Shown here in pieces: positions 48,701-62,545 of a stretch of 64,000 bases of DNA. Under the pieces are notes generated by a model. That model did not search any database. It worked only from the letters and a program-made list of their open reading frames with translations, and was not told the DNA's origin. The position numbers and the translations under genes are program-made. The stretch comes from Spongilla lacustris (Eukaryota; Porifera; Demospongiae; Spongillida; Spongillidae). Numbering within the stretch: the stretch's first letter is position 1; each line of letters starts with the position of its first letter. The stretch lies in the NCBI GenBank assembly GCA_949361645.1, contig OX442437.1, positions 4,923,668 to 4,987,667 of the forward strand. The letters are read 5' to 3'.

Positions 48701-50742
48701 TATGCCAAGGTTTGGATGCCGAGCTGCATGAACTTCTAAAAAAGCAAATGGATCAAATCATCGCCCTGGCCATAGCAAGAGTTGCCCCTGGGCCTGTGGC
48801 AGTCAGTTACTATTAATACCCCGGTAACCAGAATTTGTTGGGAGACATCTGCGTAACATTTAAAAAAAACCTCCACTAAAATATTAATGTTCATTCTAAC
48901 ATGCAACCTTAGTGCCTCTTAAAGGTATAGGTCACTTCATCTGAGCTATAATTCTGCACCCGTGAGCCCCAGAATGAAAGTCATTCCTCAACAGGTGTAT
49001 TCAGAAAGAATCCATGCGGTCATATGTGGTAGGTGATGAAAGCATAAGTATCTGCAAAAGTTGGACTCTTTAAAATTGCATGTGAACAGCCATTAGAAAT
49101 CATCAATTTTGTCCCTCAATTATAAAAGACAATCTTAAGCATCAGTAAGGAGCAGCTGGCTGACCGTTTTAGGGGACACAGCAATTCCCCCTGTACGTGT
49201 GTATATGTATTGTAACTGGGGAAATGGCCAACTGTCAGCACTACAAAGTTTAGACTATAAGAGTGGCTTTGAGCAGAGCAGTCATATCCTTCCCCTGACT
49301 CTTCACTTTGCAACATGTCATCTCCCTCATGTTTCAGCTGATCAGAAAGGTGGAGCTCTCCTAAAATGACCACTAAAATGCATTGTCAGCACCTTTGAAA
49401 ACAGCATGTGCACTGTTGTTTCAGGGGTCCCCCATACATGGGTTAAGTTTTCTCATATGTATCCAAACGGATATCATTGAAACTTCTGTTCCTATCTTAG
49501 TCCTTTAAGCAAAAACCACAGATACAATTAAAATGTAACTAACCTGTCTCTCTAACTGAAACACCTGAGACTTAAGCAGGTGCACTCGGCTCTCAGAGAA
49601 CTTCTCTATAGGAGCATCGTGGGTCAGCTGGGCATAGAGTGACCTGTCGTAGACATGTAGAAGATTTTTGCTGAAACCATAGCAGACAGACCCCTTGCTA
49701 GCTAGTAACAACCACATAATGGCAAACACACTATACAAAAAATACATGCAGTACATCTCATTGAAAGACCGCATCCCCCCCCCCCCCCCCCCCTTTCTTG
49801 AACTACCTGCTGCTGGTAATAAGTACATTTTTCCAACTGCCAAGAATTTGAAATACACTTGGTGGGCTCTATGTACATTAACAATAGGTGAGAGTACTTA
49901 AAGAGTTAGAGTCATGTCCTCTGTAATTAGGACCCAAATGTATGCAACAGTTGTGTCTACATTGCATGTATATCTATCTGCAATGTACCCAACTTTCAAG
50001 CACTAGTTGTGTTATTACAAGCTTCGCCCACCACTCCCATGTGACTACATCAGCTCACATGTGGTACAGAGTACTATTGACTAAATCGTCCTCTACTTAA
50101 ATTACGTGCTGATAAAGTGACAGTGGCAGATTACAAACATGCACAAAGGCATAAGCCGTATGCTATGCCTCCTTTCCCACCTTATGGTGGCAAGCTCTTC
50201 CTTGAGCGCAGCGTTCTCCGCCCGTAGCTCCTGCATAAGGAGGGACATACACGTGAGTCATTTACACCCCATTCCCACATGTTGCCATGGGACTGCAAGA
50301 TAAAGCCAGTATTATATTAGTATACTTCAGGGGTGGTCTAACACATATCTGCTCCGCTCACGTCCTACTGTTACCTAATAAAACCCTTCTCACTTGTAAC
50401 TGACACAAGCCATGCAGAGAATAGTAACAGATAACTATGCATAGGCGGTCTGGAAAGGATGTATATATGGAGTATCGTTAGAATTTCCATACATGTCGTT
50501 CAAATCTCGCATTTTAGTAGGATGGGTTACGAACTTACAGTGACTTCAGCTTCATTGCCACGATGATCACGTGATATAAGATCTGCCTTGGATATCGTAG
50601 AGCTAGAGGTGGGCAGTTGGCTTTGCCCACTAGTCGACAGCACTCCCTTAGCGCTGGGTGCGGAGCGCTGAGGCTTCTTCTCAAGCGACTTAAGATTTGA
50701 TTTTGGAAGCGATGCTGAGCGGGATCCGTGTTTTGAAGCCAT
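44576..50742 (-). CDS. Coiled-coil protein of unknown identity, 13 exons, 472 residues
   Basis: Exons in order: 50539-50742, 50181-50230, 49544-49643, 48515-48603, 48183-48291, 47414-47566, 47132-47338, 45942-46043, 45762-45827, 45537-45619, 45414-45472, 44962-45053 and 44576-44680. All phases agree (1,419 nt with stop). The N-terminal 68 residues are basic and Ser-rich (MASKHGSRSASLPKSNLKSL). Helical coil segments follow: LRAENAALKEELATIRSLYA, SRVHLLKSQVFQLERQ and LNQAISSRTNVLADLQSTMD. A helical middle contains MDDHLSSVVQDNCKLIGDCC and the C-terminus is polar. There is no signal peptide or membrane segment, so it is probably cytosolic, perhaps centrosomal or ciliary (guess). I do not recognise the family. 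Microsatellites invade three of its introns. Confidence 0.85.
45139..45413. repeat. CA microsatellite with a 50-bp higher-order repeat
   Basis: TGTACACACACGCACACA recurs at about 45181, 45231, 45281 and 45333, with CATACACACAAACACACACA between, giving four 50-52-bp units inside the CA tract. The right edge supplies the 5' splice site of a coding exon (45414-45472, minus strand). Confidence 0.9.
45693..45757. repeat. (CA)n microsatellite next to a splice donor
   Basis: About 65 bp of CA with one CGCA. It lies 5 bp into the intron after exon 45762-45827 (donor GTATTG on minus). Confidence 0.9.
46139..46205. repeat. Short tandem repeat GCGACAGAATTTCCTGGGA
   Basis: Four imperfect copies of about 20 bp (GCGACAGAATTTTCTGGGT, GCGACAGAATTTCCTTGGA, GTGACAGAATTTCCTGGGA, GCGACAG). 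A G17 tract lies just before at 46079-46095. Intronic. Confidence 0.8.
46937..47035. repeat. 37-38-bp tandem repeat, three copies
   Basis: CATCACACAGCCATCACAG plus TGGTCCCATCAACACTGCA repeats twice in full and once in part. It is intronic in the 13-exon gene. Confidence 0.85.
47581..48010. repeat. GTGTGGGAGTGTAGG minisatellite
   Basis: About 430 bp of irregular repeats of GTGTGGGAGTGTAGG and GTGTGGGTGTGTGGGA, strongly G-rich on plus. It lies in the intron between exons 48183-48291 and 47414-47566. The long frames it creates are not genes. Confidence 0.9.
48330..48420. repeat. CAC / CATCAC microsatellite
   Basis: ATCACTATACATCACC units lead into (CAC)12 or so and then CATCATCACC. Intronic. 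Confidence 0.85.
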
Positions 50743-52273
50743 CGTTAGGAGCTGCGCATGCGCATTAGTGTGGGGGTCCAAAAATATTACCCTGAAGTAT
50801 AAGTTACGCATGCGCATACATGCCACTGCTTCGCTGATTACAACCTACCTATGTATAGGCCACAACACCCGGCACGGCGCAACAAGATCGCTAGCATAAA
50901 CGGCTTACCACAAATGTATATTAAAAGTAATGCCAGATCCTGGGGCCCCTAGAATGGTGGAGTAAAACCGCTAAAAACCAATAGAATGTCTATAAGCCAC
51001 CATTATAGCATTTTGTACCGGCATGCCATAGCTGAATGGGGAGAAATAGTAATAATAATTTATCCAGTCCCGGCCGTTTATTTGTTTATTTTAAGCAGCA
51101 GCCGCGAATAACTTGACTATAGTTAACGCAGAGAAGTATGCCGAAGAAAATGATTTGTTAGCCGTATACAGTCTAGGCGACCAGGCCATGGCATTGCGTA
51201 CATATATAGAACTGCCAAAGTGTTGCCGGCACGGTTTGCACCTTCGATGTGTAGCCCAGGTAGGTGGGTAGATATCGTATATCGATTTCTAACGAAGCTA
51301 GAAATCAATACAACCACCCTCTGACCATATCACATGCACAAATGCTGAAAAACAAGAATGGGGTGCGTGTAAACTCAACTATTCAAGTCTTTCTCAACAA
51401 GTACATGTAGTGCTCTAATTATATTGCGTGCATTGCAACTGCTTTTTTAGGCACGAATTTCATGAAATGAATTGATGATGCAGTAATCTGCCCTTTACAT
51501 TGCTTCATGCCCGCGACACTCCTTCTCAGTTATTTTTATGCTGATAAATGCACCTGATACTTGAGTGGGCATCTTGCTGGCCTATATGTCATCGACAGAC
51601 AAGTCAGTTCAGTCTGGCGTAGTGGTGATGTAATCCATGTCAGCGCAAACTTTGTAATTTATAAGGACCTGCCTGTGTGCATGGTTCACGTCCTTCTTCT
51701 TCTGTGTCTGCACCGAAGCCATTAAATTACATGCCCTTGATTATACCGTATATCACGGTATATGTATAGACCCCTTGCCGTGTCATCCCGGGAAGGATCA
51801 AAACATTAGCGGCCATATCGATTTGGACCAAAACTTGTGCGTTATTTAGAAATTTGTGTATCTACGTCGACTATGACGTAAATCTAACACTATACATTTC
51901 ATTTGCGTGCTTAAACTTATGAATACAATTGATTAGTTATTATTACATCATTGTACGTAATGAAAACACAAATTCTAAATAACGCACACATTTTGGGCCA
52001 AAACAATATGGCCGCTAATGTTTTGATCCTTCCTGGGATGACGCGGCAAGGGGTTATAATGCCAAAGGGTTTGTAACTGACTATGAATGGCCAAAGGGAT
52101 TACACGATTGTTTATATATATACATGTAGCTAGTCTCGCTAGCCAGACGTATAGCAGTGCACGAATCCATGACTTCATGTGGTCAAATGACACGATGATG
52201 TTTTTAAATAATACAGTCACAAGACCCAATATAATACAAGGGTTTGGGAACGAGATCGGTCAGTATTATAGAT
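50743..52273. promoter_or_regulatory. Shared upstream interval of two divergent genes
   Basis: The start codons of the 13-exon gene (minus, 50742) and the SLC19 gene (plus, 52274) face away from each other across 1.53 kb, so promoters for both should lie here. I see no clear core promoter motif. A MITE at 51770-52054 occupies the SLC19-proximal part. Confidence 0.45.
51770..52054. mobile_element. MITE with ~85-bp inverted repeats
   Basis: The left end ACCCCTTGCCGTGTCATCCC...AACATTAGCGGCCATAT is mirrored at the right end with few differences (CGCGTCATCCCAGG). Inner arms pair as well (TGTGCGTTATTTAGAAATTT). TATA lies outside each end (TATAG on the left, TATAA on the right), a possible short target duplication. 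It has no coding capacity. Confidence 0.85.
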
Positions 52274-54752
52274 ATGATACGATGGAACTGGGTATGTACC
52301 ACCGTGGTATTGTGCTCGTATGGGTTTTTCAAAGAATTTACTCCAGATGAGGCCTTTCTCACTCCTTACCTCGCTAACGAAACACAATCCTCCAAACATT
52401 TTTCTATCGATCAGGTGAATGCGTACATTTATCCAGTCTGGGCGTACAGTTACCTCGTAGCCGTGTTTTTTGTCTTTATCTTCACCGACTTCCTTCGATA
52501 CAAACCCGTAGTGGTCCTCGAATGTCTCGGCCAGGTAGCCACCCGGATATTACTGATATACGGAACCAGCGTGTTGTCTATGCAGTTGATGCAGGTGAGC
52601 TACGGGATAGCCACGGCGGCGGAGATCGCATACTACTCGTACATCTACGTCCTCGTTTCTCACGTCCATTTTAAGAAGGTGACCAGCTACATTGAGGCCA
52701 GCCGCCTCTTCGGTGACGCAGCTGCAGGTTTCGTGGGCCAGGCGGTGGTGTCCACTGGGGCCTTGAACCTTCTTCAGCTTCAGTACTTCTCCCTCGCGAG
52801 CGTATGCGTCGCCTCCGTCCTCGCCTTCGTTCTTCCGAACAGATGCCACCCTGCAGTAAGCTGCGGCAACCGAACGCGAGACAAACCACGTGACAACTTG
52901 AACTATGCTTCGCCGTACGCATGCTTGGCTGGGGATGAGAGCACCCGTAAAGGTAAAACCAGCGCGTGCTGCAGACCATTTGCCACTTTCAGAGTGGCCG
53001 CCTGTCGTCGTTGGATGGACTTCAAACGGTTCTACTCCGACTCCTCCCTCCTCAAGTGGTCGGTTTGGTGGGCCTTGGCCACATGTGGGTATCTCCAGAT
53101 CGACAACTACATGCAGAGCCTATGGATCCAGATAGCCAATGTCACCGGAACCACGTACCAGTATAATGGACTGGTGGAGGCCATTGCCACTCTATGTGCT
53201 TCAGCTGGGGCCCTTAGCCTCTCCTTCCTGAAGGTGAACTGGCCAGTGTGGGGTGAGCTGACCATCGCTGGTGTGTCCCTTGTGGACAGCATAGCCCTGC
53301 TCGTGGCCTCAAAGACGTCCTACCTGTGGGTGGCATACCTCTGCTATGTGGTGTACAGGATGACGTACAGCTGCCTCGTCACAATCGCCATGTGAGTGAC
53401 GTGTATTGCTTGAGGTACAACCTTTGTCTTTCACCACTTTAATACACTAGTCTTGTCCCCAGACCCTTGTGATGTAACGATTATCGCTGTAAACAGTATA
53501 ATCTACGTAGACTATACTGTTTACAAAGATAATCGTTACATAATGTCGTTATGTAATGTGGGTCTGGGGACAAGACTATTAATATACCCTCACCCCTCCT
53601 CCCCCTCTTTTAAAGGATAAGTACTGCCTTCCTCACTTCTGTCCCCCCTCCCTTCAATAATCCATTCCCTCCCCCCTTTCCCCCTTCCCCTTCTGCACCT
53701 CTTTCTCCATCATGCCTCATGATGCAAACACTGTACACACTCATCATCTGAAGGACACAGATAGCATATGCCATGAATTATGATAGCTATGGGCTTATCT
53801 ATGGTTTCAATACCTTTCTGGGTGTGGCATTGCAGTCGTTGCTGACACTGGTGGTGTCAGATGAGAGGGGCCTCAACTTGGACATACAGACACAAGTGAG
53901 TTAATGACACATCACAGCCTGACCAAACATTACATTCTTTGATGGCACCTGCATGTACTATAGAGTATTACATAATACCCACATCGAAAAAGAAGAAAAA
54001 AGGCTTATGTTTAAATGAGCATATCAACACTATTTCAGGGAAGCAATTCTACCGTTTTTCAAAATCATGTTGATTTTGAAAAACGGTAAACAAAAGTATT
54101 CACAGTTACATAGTTACATGTACTATTTACACTCATTTAAACATGAGCCATTTTTTATGTGGGCAGAAGCAGTGTGGTATTCTACAGTAAATGGTCAAGC
54201 TTGAAAGCTTGAACACCTTTAATAGCATCATGCAATCACAGGCCTTAGATACATGTGTATTGGTTATATAGTACATGTGATGGTGACCCTTCCACCCCAT
54301 CACACATCTTCTCCCATCTTTATGTATGTGGTGTCACACTTTATGACCAGCCCCCCCCCCCCCCCCCTCTATAACAAATTATGCCTTTTCCCCAGTTGTC
54401 ATCTGATCATCATGTGACCATACATATAACAGTAAGGGTTGCCTTAAATCACATTCATTTAGGTGGTAGTTTGCAGCTACTACATGTATAGTACAAGTAT
54501 GGTTGCTGTTATGATAGGTGCAAAAAAAGTGAGGACAGTCTTACCACCCTGAATTGTAATACAACTGCTTTTCTGTACATGTAGTTCGTTGTCTACAGTG
54601 GATACTACTATGTGCTAACCCTGATTTTCGCTTTCACTGGTGTGTACAAGATTACATCAGGTGGTTGGTTGCACAGTGTGCGATTGTGTTGCTATGACAA
54701 TGCAGGGAGAGTCGCTGAAACTGGTGTGGAGAGTTTGAAGATACCTAGTTAA
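52274..54752 (+). CDS. SLC19-family thiamine/folate transporter
   Basis: A membrane carrier of 475 residues in three exons: 52274-53391, 53754-53895 and 54585-54752. Family landmarks are strong: LCSYGFFKEFTPDEAFLTPY, YPVWAYSYLVAVFFVFIFTD, LRYKPVVVLECLG, and YGIATAAEIAYYSYIYVLV followed by KKVTSY, IYGFNTFLGVALQSLLTLVV and SDERGLNLDIQTQF. About twelve hydrophobic segments are split by a hydrophilic loop (NRTRDKPRDNLNYASPYACL). Start is the ATG at 52274; the frame upstream lacks another ATG. The second acceptor (CTGAAG/GACACAG) was chosen over the later CACAG because only it keeps phase and gives IAMTQIAYAMNY, as in the family. SLC19 proteins import thiamine or reduced folate across the plasma membrane; which one cannot be told from sequence alone. 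Confidence 0.93.
53448..53578. repeat. Snap-back palindrome in SLC19 intron 1
   Basis: TAGTCTTGTCCCCAGACCC on the left pairs with GGGTCTGGGGACAAGACTA on the right, and the inner part (AACGATTATC...TAAACAGTATA) folds back too, giving an almost complete 131-bp hairpin. A similar terminus (CTAGTCTCGTACCCAGACCC) starts at 37784, so it is a MITE family. Confidence 0.85.
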
Positions 54753-55614
54753 TGTGAGCCACTGCTCAGATAACTCTTACCGAGTGTTTGGTTTACCGGC
54801 TTTACATTGTGCACAATTTGACGTTGTCAACTACTGCAATAAAGAGATGTAGTTAAGTTGTAAAGTGTGTTTGTCGTAATAGTATGTTGTATTATGCAGC
54901 ACATGTACCAGGTGTAATTCAACTGCTTAAAATGGGGATCACTGACTATCATTTTAATATGCTTGCCACTAAGCGGGGTGGACCTCTTCCACAATAGGTA
55001 GTGCCATGGTGATTAGTGGCAACCATCATTTTTTCTTGAGGCAATTTAGTTGCTGGATAGCGTGTTACAAGGGTCACGTATATTAGCACAGAAAATTGTT
55101 ACCATGAAGAGAACACTTGAAGCTGGCTTTGGGAAGTTAATGACTGGACAAAAGAAACTAGTGATTGCCATGGCAATTATCTCTCATGGAAGGCATAGGA
55201 AAGACCACACTTGACACCTATGCCTGCAGCTATGTGACTGTTTGCAGCTTAATAACACTTAGCACTTCTTCCATCAATAAAATCAGGATGTGTGAATGGA
55301 GCACTTTGATGACAATGTGCACATGAACTTAAGAAATCATTCTGGATGACATCATCTCCGATGGGAGTGACATCATCCGAGACGAGGACGGCATAAATAA
55401 CCAGTGTGTACGTGTATGACATGGGGCAATGCTATGCAACCAACGTTGCCTTCAGAATCATGGTTCTACTTAACCTGTGCATGGGGTTATAGTAAATGTG
55501 TTACCATTCTTAGGGATTGTGTTTTTATCTTCTAAGTAATTCAGTAGATGAAAAACAAAATCGAAAACCTCAGTTGCTGCCTATTAAACACTCAAAGAAC
55601 TAAGTGGTCTAGTC
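54753..55614. other. Interval between convergent gene ends
   Basis: The SLC19 and reductase genes end facing each other here. No further gene is seen. An AATAAA lies at 54838-54843, about 90 bp past the SLC19 stop, as a likely polyadenylation signal. Confidence 0.6.
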
Positions 55615-58783
<3,169 letters not shown>

Positions 58784-60224
58784 TATGCTTCTGCTTTAGG
58801 TGATTAAAGCCAGGTGATTAAAGCCCAATAAAAAAATTGTGTGGCGTGTATAAACTTATATAGACTGCCTTCTCAATACACGCAGCACTTTTTCTAGTCT
58901 TGGGAAGTGACCTCATCCACAGAGACTGGGAACGAGGTGCATTCCCACACCTGTAGTAGTTTTTTCGAGAGCAAGCTGCGGTGTGGAGATGCTAATGACT
59001 CTTTAGTTATTTTCTTTTTTATCTCAGTAATAAAAAAATCTTACTTGTCCCATTATACCGGCCATACCTCGTAGTGCAAGTGAAAAAATGCCTGCATGAG
59101 ACACGCATTCCCACCAGTGGGTGTGGCGTAACATTTGTAATGCGTGTCATCGTAGGGACCACGTGCACCGTAATAATAGTGTGCGTACATACTGCACAAG
59201 CGTAATAATACTATACGTTTTGCGGGGCATCATACGTTCATACTCCTACTCCTACTTTGCCACAAACACCTCTGAGTCTGACCTTTGTTGCAAAGTGGTC
59301 TTATGCCCGGCACTGTCTTGAAACGGCGCGGCGACGGAATGGATTTTTATTTTTTTTGCCCCGAGTTCCATTTCGCAAAGTTTTAAAATTATCCCCGATC
59401 AATGCAAGCATGCAATAAGCGCGATTTGAATCAGAATCAGGAAGTAGATCTAAACTGACCTGCTACATTATTCCATGATATGCATGTACCGCGGACCTGA
59501 CCCCTTGTGGACTGAAATGCCCCTGAAAAGGGAGGGAATGGGTAAAATCTATTAGCGCAGACTTCCAAATCACAAATCTACTGACATGCAATTCAAACAG
59601 AAGCCATGCTGCAGAAGAACCCCCAATGGCATGATGTTTTAATGGTAATGTGGTTACATCCCACAAATACTTTGCTAACTGTAAACACTGCATGCACCTG
59701 TGAATGTTCTCACTGTCGGAATTAAAATGAATAATCATAAAAAGAAGCTGAAAAGATCCTGCTTGCAATGCTCATATCCCTTTACAGTAATGGACTTACT
59801 GAACACATGCAGATGTATATGTAACTAAACAGTTATCTTCTTATAGATGCACGACCTGTCAAGGTGACTTCTAACAGTACCCAAACTGAACAAGCCAAGG
59901 GGAAAATGAGGGTAATGGTTAAGCCACTGTCCCTACAGCAGAAACATAGAATGACGCAGTTACAAAAAAGTGAATCAGAGTAGTTTGGTCTTGCTAGCTG
60001 TGTTTTAATCTTCGTATGTAGTTACAGTGTGGCAACATTTCCTTATTAGGGGGTAATAGTGCATATGTTTTAACCAGGACATGCTCAAGTGCATGGGAGC
60101 TCTGGTTCTACTTAACCTGCGGGTATTGTAAACAATGCGACGTGTGAGTTGTTGCCTCCAAGCATCTGGACACAGAGCACCACAGGCCACCAAGTCATGT
60201 TCATTCCTGAAAGTTATTAGGGAT
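58784..60224. other. Upstream region of the reductase gene
   Basis: No gene is seen. The promoter of the reductase should lie just above 58783. The segment 58893-58940 (CTAGTCTTGGGAAGTG...AGAGACTGGGAACGAG) looks like a fragment of the CTAGTCT...CCAGAC MITE family. Confidence 0.5.
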
Positions 60225-60392
60225 ATATACATTTCTGACATTTGAACACAGTGAATTAGGCAGAAATTTAGCTCCCTCCCAAATGTGATTGGTTGTATAG
60301 CACGTGATTGGGCCACATGGCTGGGGGTTTAAAAGGCTGGTACCTTGTTCATTCTAAGCTTGCGTGCACGTGCTGCAAACTTTTTCTTGTTG
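60225..60392 (+). repeat. Split direct repeat A1
   Basis: 168 bp, matching 61838-62014. It contains GGGGGTTTAAAAGGCTGG, a TATA-like core about 70 bp before the first ATG at 60399. Confidence 0.8.
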
Positions 60393-60398
60393 CGTAAA

Positions 60399-61702
60399 AT
60401 GGAGAAGGAAGCAGTAGACCAGCTTCTCCAGGGCATGAAACAATTGCAAGAGGAGATGAAAATTGTTAGGCAGAGTCAAGAAGAGACGGCGTCGAGGCTG
60501 GAAAGGAGCGCCGGCAGAAAAGAACCTTACATGTCATGATCAAAGAGGCGAGGGAACGAACTCCAGCCCGGTTCTATAAGCAAGCAGCTGGTGGTGGACA
60601 AGATGGCGACAGCTATGGCGTGCATGGAGAAGGTGGATGCGAAGTCTTCCCTCTCGGAAGAGCGGTTGGATTTGGCACTGAAGGAAAAGAATGAAGACAT
60701 ATTCTCCTCAGGCATGTGGCCATTGCTCAGCAATCTAGAGGACCCTGAGTTACGGAGGCTAGCCCAGACACTACCTGCGACAGTGCTAAAGAGTAGGGCA
60801 GACAGCACTTCGAAGAAATATCTTGGTGCATATCGGAGATGGAAGGTCTGGGCTGATGCACGACAAGGGGTGCCATGTTTTCCTGTAAAGGAAGTCCATC
60901 TAGTGCTGTACATGCAGCACCTCAGTGAGTCCACAGGGTCTAAGGCAGCAGTAGAGGAGGCAGTGCATGCTCTTTCATGGTTGCATGGGCTGGCAGGGCT
61001 GTAGCCATTGGGGGGATTACCATTAGTGCAAACCACCTTGGAAGGTTTAAAGCGCACATTGGCTAGACCAAAAGTCCGCAAGGAACCTATCACGGCCGAT
61101 ATGCTGAAGGCCATGGTGGAGGCAGCTGGGTCAGACCCATCCCTGACTGAGATCAGGTTGTTGGCAGTGTGTCTGTTAGCCTTTGCTGGGTTCATGCGCT
61201 GTGACGAGTTAGTTAAACTGAAGTGTGATGAAATCACCTTCAACAGTGAGAGCATGGTGGTTAGGGTACAATCTAGTAAGACCGATCAATATCGGGATGG
61301 AGCATCTCTAGTAATTGCACGTACAGGTTTGCCAACCTGCCCCCAGTAGCCATGATGGAAAGATATTTCCATAGGGGGGAATTGGAAAGCACACACAAAG
61401 GTTTTGTGTTTCGTGGAGTAACTCCAACAAAAGCTGGAGAGCGATTGAGGAAGACCGGAGGGCTAAGTTACACTAGGTTGAGAGAACTGCTGCTAAGCAA
61501 AATCTCACAGTTAGGTTATGACCCCACTTTGTTTAGCATGCACAGCCTTCGGGCAGGCGGGGCCACTGCAGCAGCTAATGCAGGTGTAGAGGACAGGCTA
61601 TTCAAGCGTCATGGTTGTTGGAAGTCCGAAACTGCCAAAGATGGTTATGTAAAAGACTCAGTGGAAAGGCGTCTGGAGGTTTCTAAGCAATTGGGCATTT
61701 AA
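60399..61702 (+). pseudogene. Gag fragment and degenerate tyrosine recombinase
   Basis: ATG at 60399 opens a short helical frame (EKEAVDQLLQGMKQLQEEMK) that ends at 60539. A second frame picks up at about 60590 and runs into the recombinase: N-terminal core-binding helices (LKSRADSTSKKYLGAYRRWK, EVHLVLYMQHLSES), then the catalytic domain with arginine in FAGFMRCDELVKL, lysine in VQSSKTDQY, HSLRAGGATAAANAG (His-x-x-Arg), HGCW and the tyrosine in KDGYVKDS. All expected catalytic residues are present. However, TAG at about 61002-61004 and a frameshift in a C-run at 61340-61347 split it into three pieces. It ends at a stop at 61700-61702. It is related to DIRS/Ngaro and Crypton recombinases. Confidence 0.8.
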
Positions 61703-61725
61703 ACATCACCCCGTTCTTTGTGTCT

Positions 61726-61837
61726 CTAAGTGGTTGTGTGTGTTTGGTGGCAGCGTGTACAATGAAGCTAAACCAATATTCTATTCTGGTTATTTGGGGG
61801 GAAGGAAGGTGCTATACAGTGGGCATGTGGGAGGGAG
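61726..61837 (+). repeat. Split direct repeat B1
   Basis: About 112 bp, matching 62366-62491. It joins A2 directly. It begins 25 bp after the recombinase stop codon. Confidence 0.8.
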
Positions 61838-62014
61838 ATATACATTTCTGACGTTTGAACACAGTGAATTAGGCAGAAATTTAGCTCCCTCCCAAATATG
61901 ATTGGTTGTATAGCACATGATTCGGCCACATGGCTGGGGGTTTAAAAGGCTGGTACCTTAGTATGAGTGTTCATTCTAAGCTTGCGTGCACGTGCTGCAA
62001 ACTTTTTCTTGTTG
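61838..62014 (+). repeat. Split direct repeat A2
   Basis: 177 bp; identical in order to A1 apart from scattered substitutions and an AGTATGAGT insertion after GGTACCTT. Confidence 0.8.
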
Positions 62015-62365
62015 TTCGTTTTGGTTTTGTGGTGTTTTATCTGTCCTATAGGTGCAACACTTGATCAGGGAGTAGACCTTGAAGATTGACTGGATCTTTC
62101 TATGAACTAATTGTGTGTGTACCTGTTTGCAGAGCGATTGTTGGGTTATTTTTCCTGCTTTGAGGTTTTCTCCCAAAAAAGTGGGTTTTTCCTCACTGTG
62201 GGGTTTTTTCCGTGAGGGGGTGTGGGCCCACCCCCTCTAAATCAAATTTTGTTTGTGGCCCCGTTCTAAGGGTTGTGTGGTGTTTTGTAATGCTGTGTGG
62301 TGTTTTGTGATGCTGTGTGGTTGGATCAAGCCTTGATGGCTGTGATCATCTTGTTGTGGTTATTG

Positions 62366-62491
62366 TAAGTGGTTGTGTGTGTTTGGTGGCAGCGTGCACA
62401 ATGAAGCTAAACCAATATTCTATTCTGGTTATTTGGGGGGGGGGGGGGGGGGGGGAAGGAAGGTGCTATACAGTGGGCATGTGGGAGGGAG
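62366..62491 (+). repeat. Split direct repeat B2
   Basis: About 126 bp; matches B1 but carries G21 at 62435-62455 in place of G6. The reductase paralogue's homology starts only about 35 bp further on. Confidence 0.8.
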
Positions 62492-62545
62492 CATATTTTT
62501 ATCGTCTTGCAATGCTGTAGCTGTAGAGAACTAAGTGGTCTAGTC

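Larger units (their letters stand above)
60225..62491 (+). mobile_element. Ngaro-like (DIRS-order) element with split direct repeats, internally deleted
   Basis: The order is A1 (60225-60392), coding part, B1 (61726-61837), A2 (61838-62014), spacer, B2 (62366-62491). A1/A2 share TACATTTCTGAC...TTTTTCTTGTTG; A2 has a 9-bp insertion. B1/B2 share TAAGTGGTTGTGTGTGTTTG...GTGGGAGGGAG; B2 has its G6 expanded to G21. The A1-coding-B1A2B2 layout is the signature of Ngaro-type tyrosine-recombinase retrotransposons. The coding part has a gag-like start and a tyrosine recombinase but no reverse transcriptase or RNase H. It lies between the two reductase copies. Confidence 0.75.

Noticed and set aside
52244..52273. 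Ten extra N-terminal codons for the SLC19 protein
   Set aside because: The extension would start at TTG. The first ATG in frame, at 52274, matches the usual short N-terminus of the family.
53761..53763. Splice acceptor at CACAG/ATAGC for SLC19 exon 2
   Set aside because: It would put a TAG in frame straight after the junction. The acceptor 7 bp upstream keeps phase.
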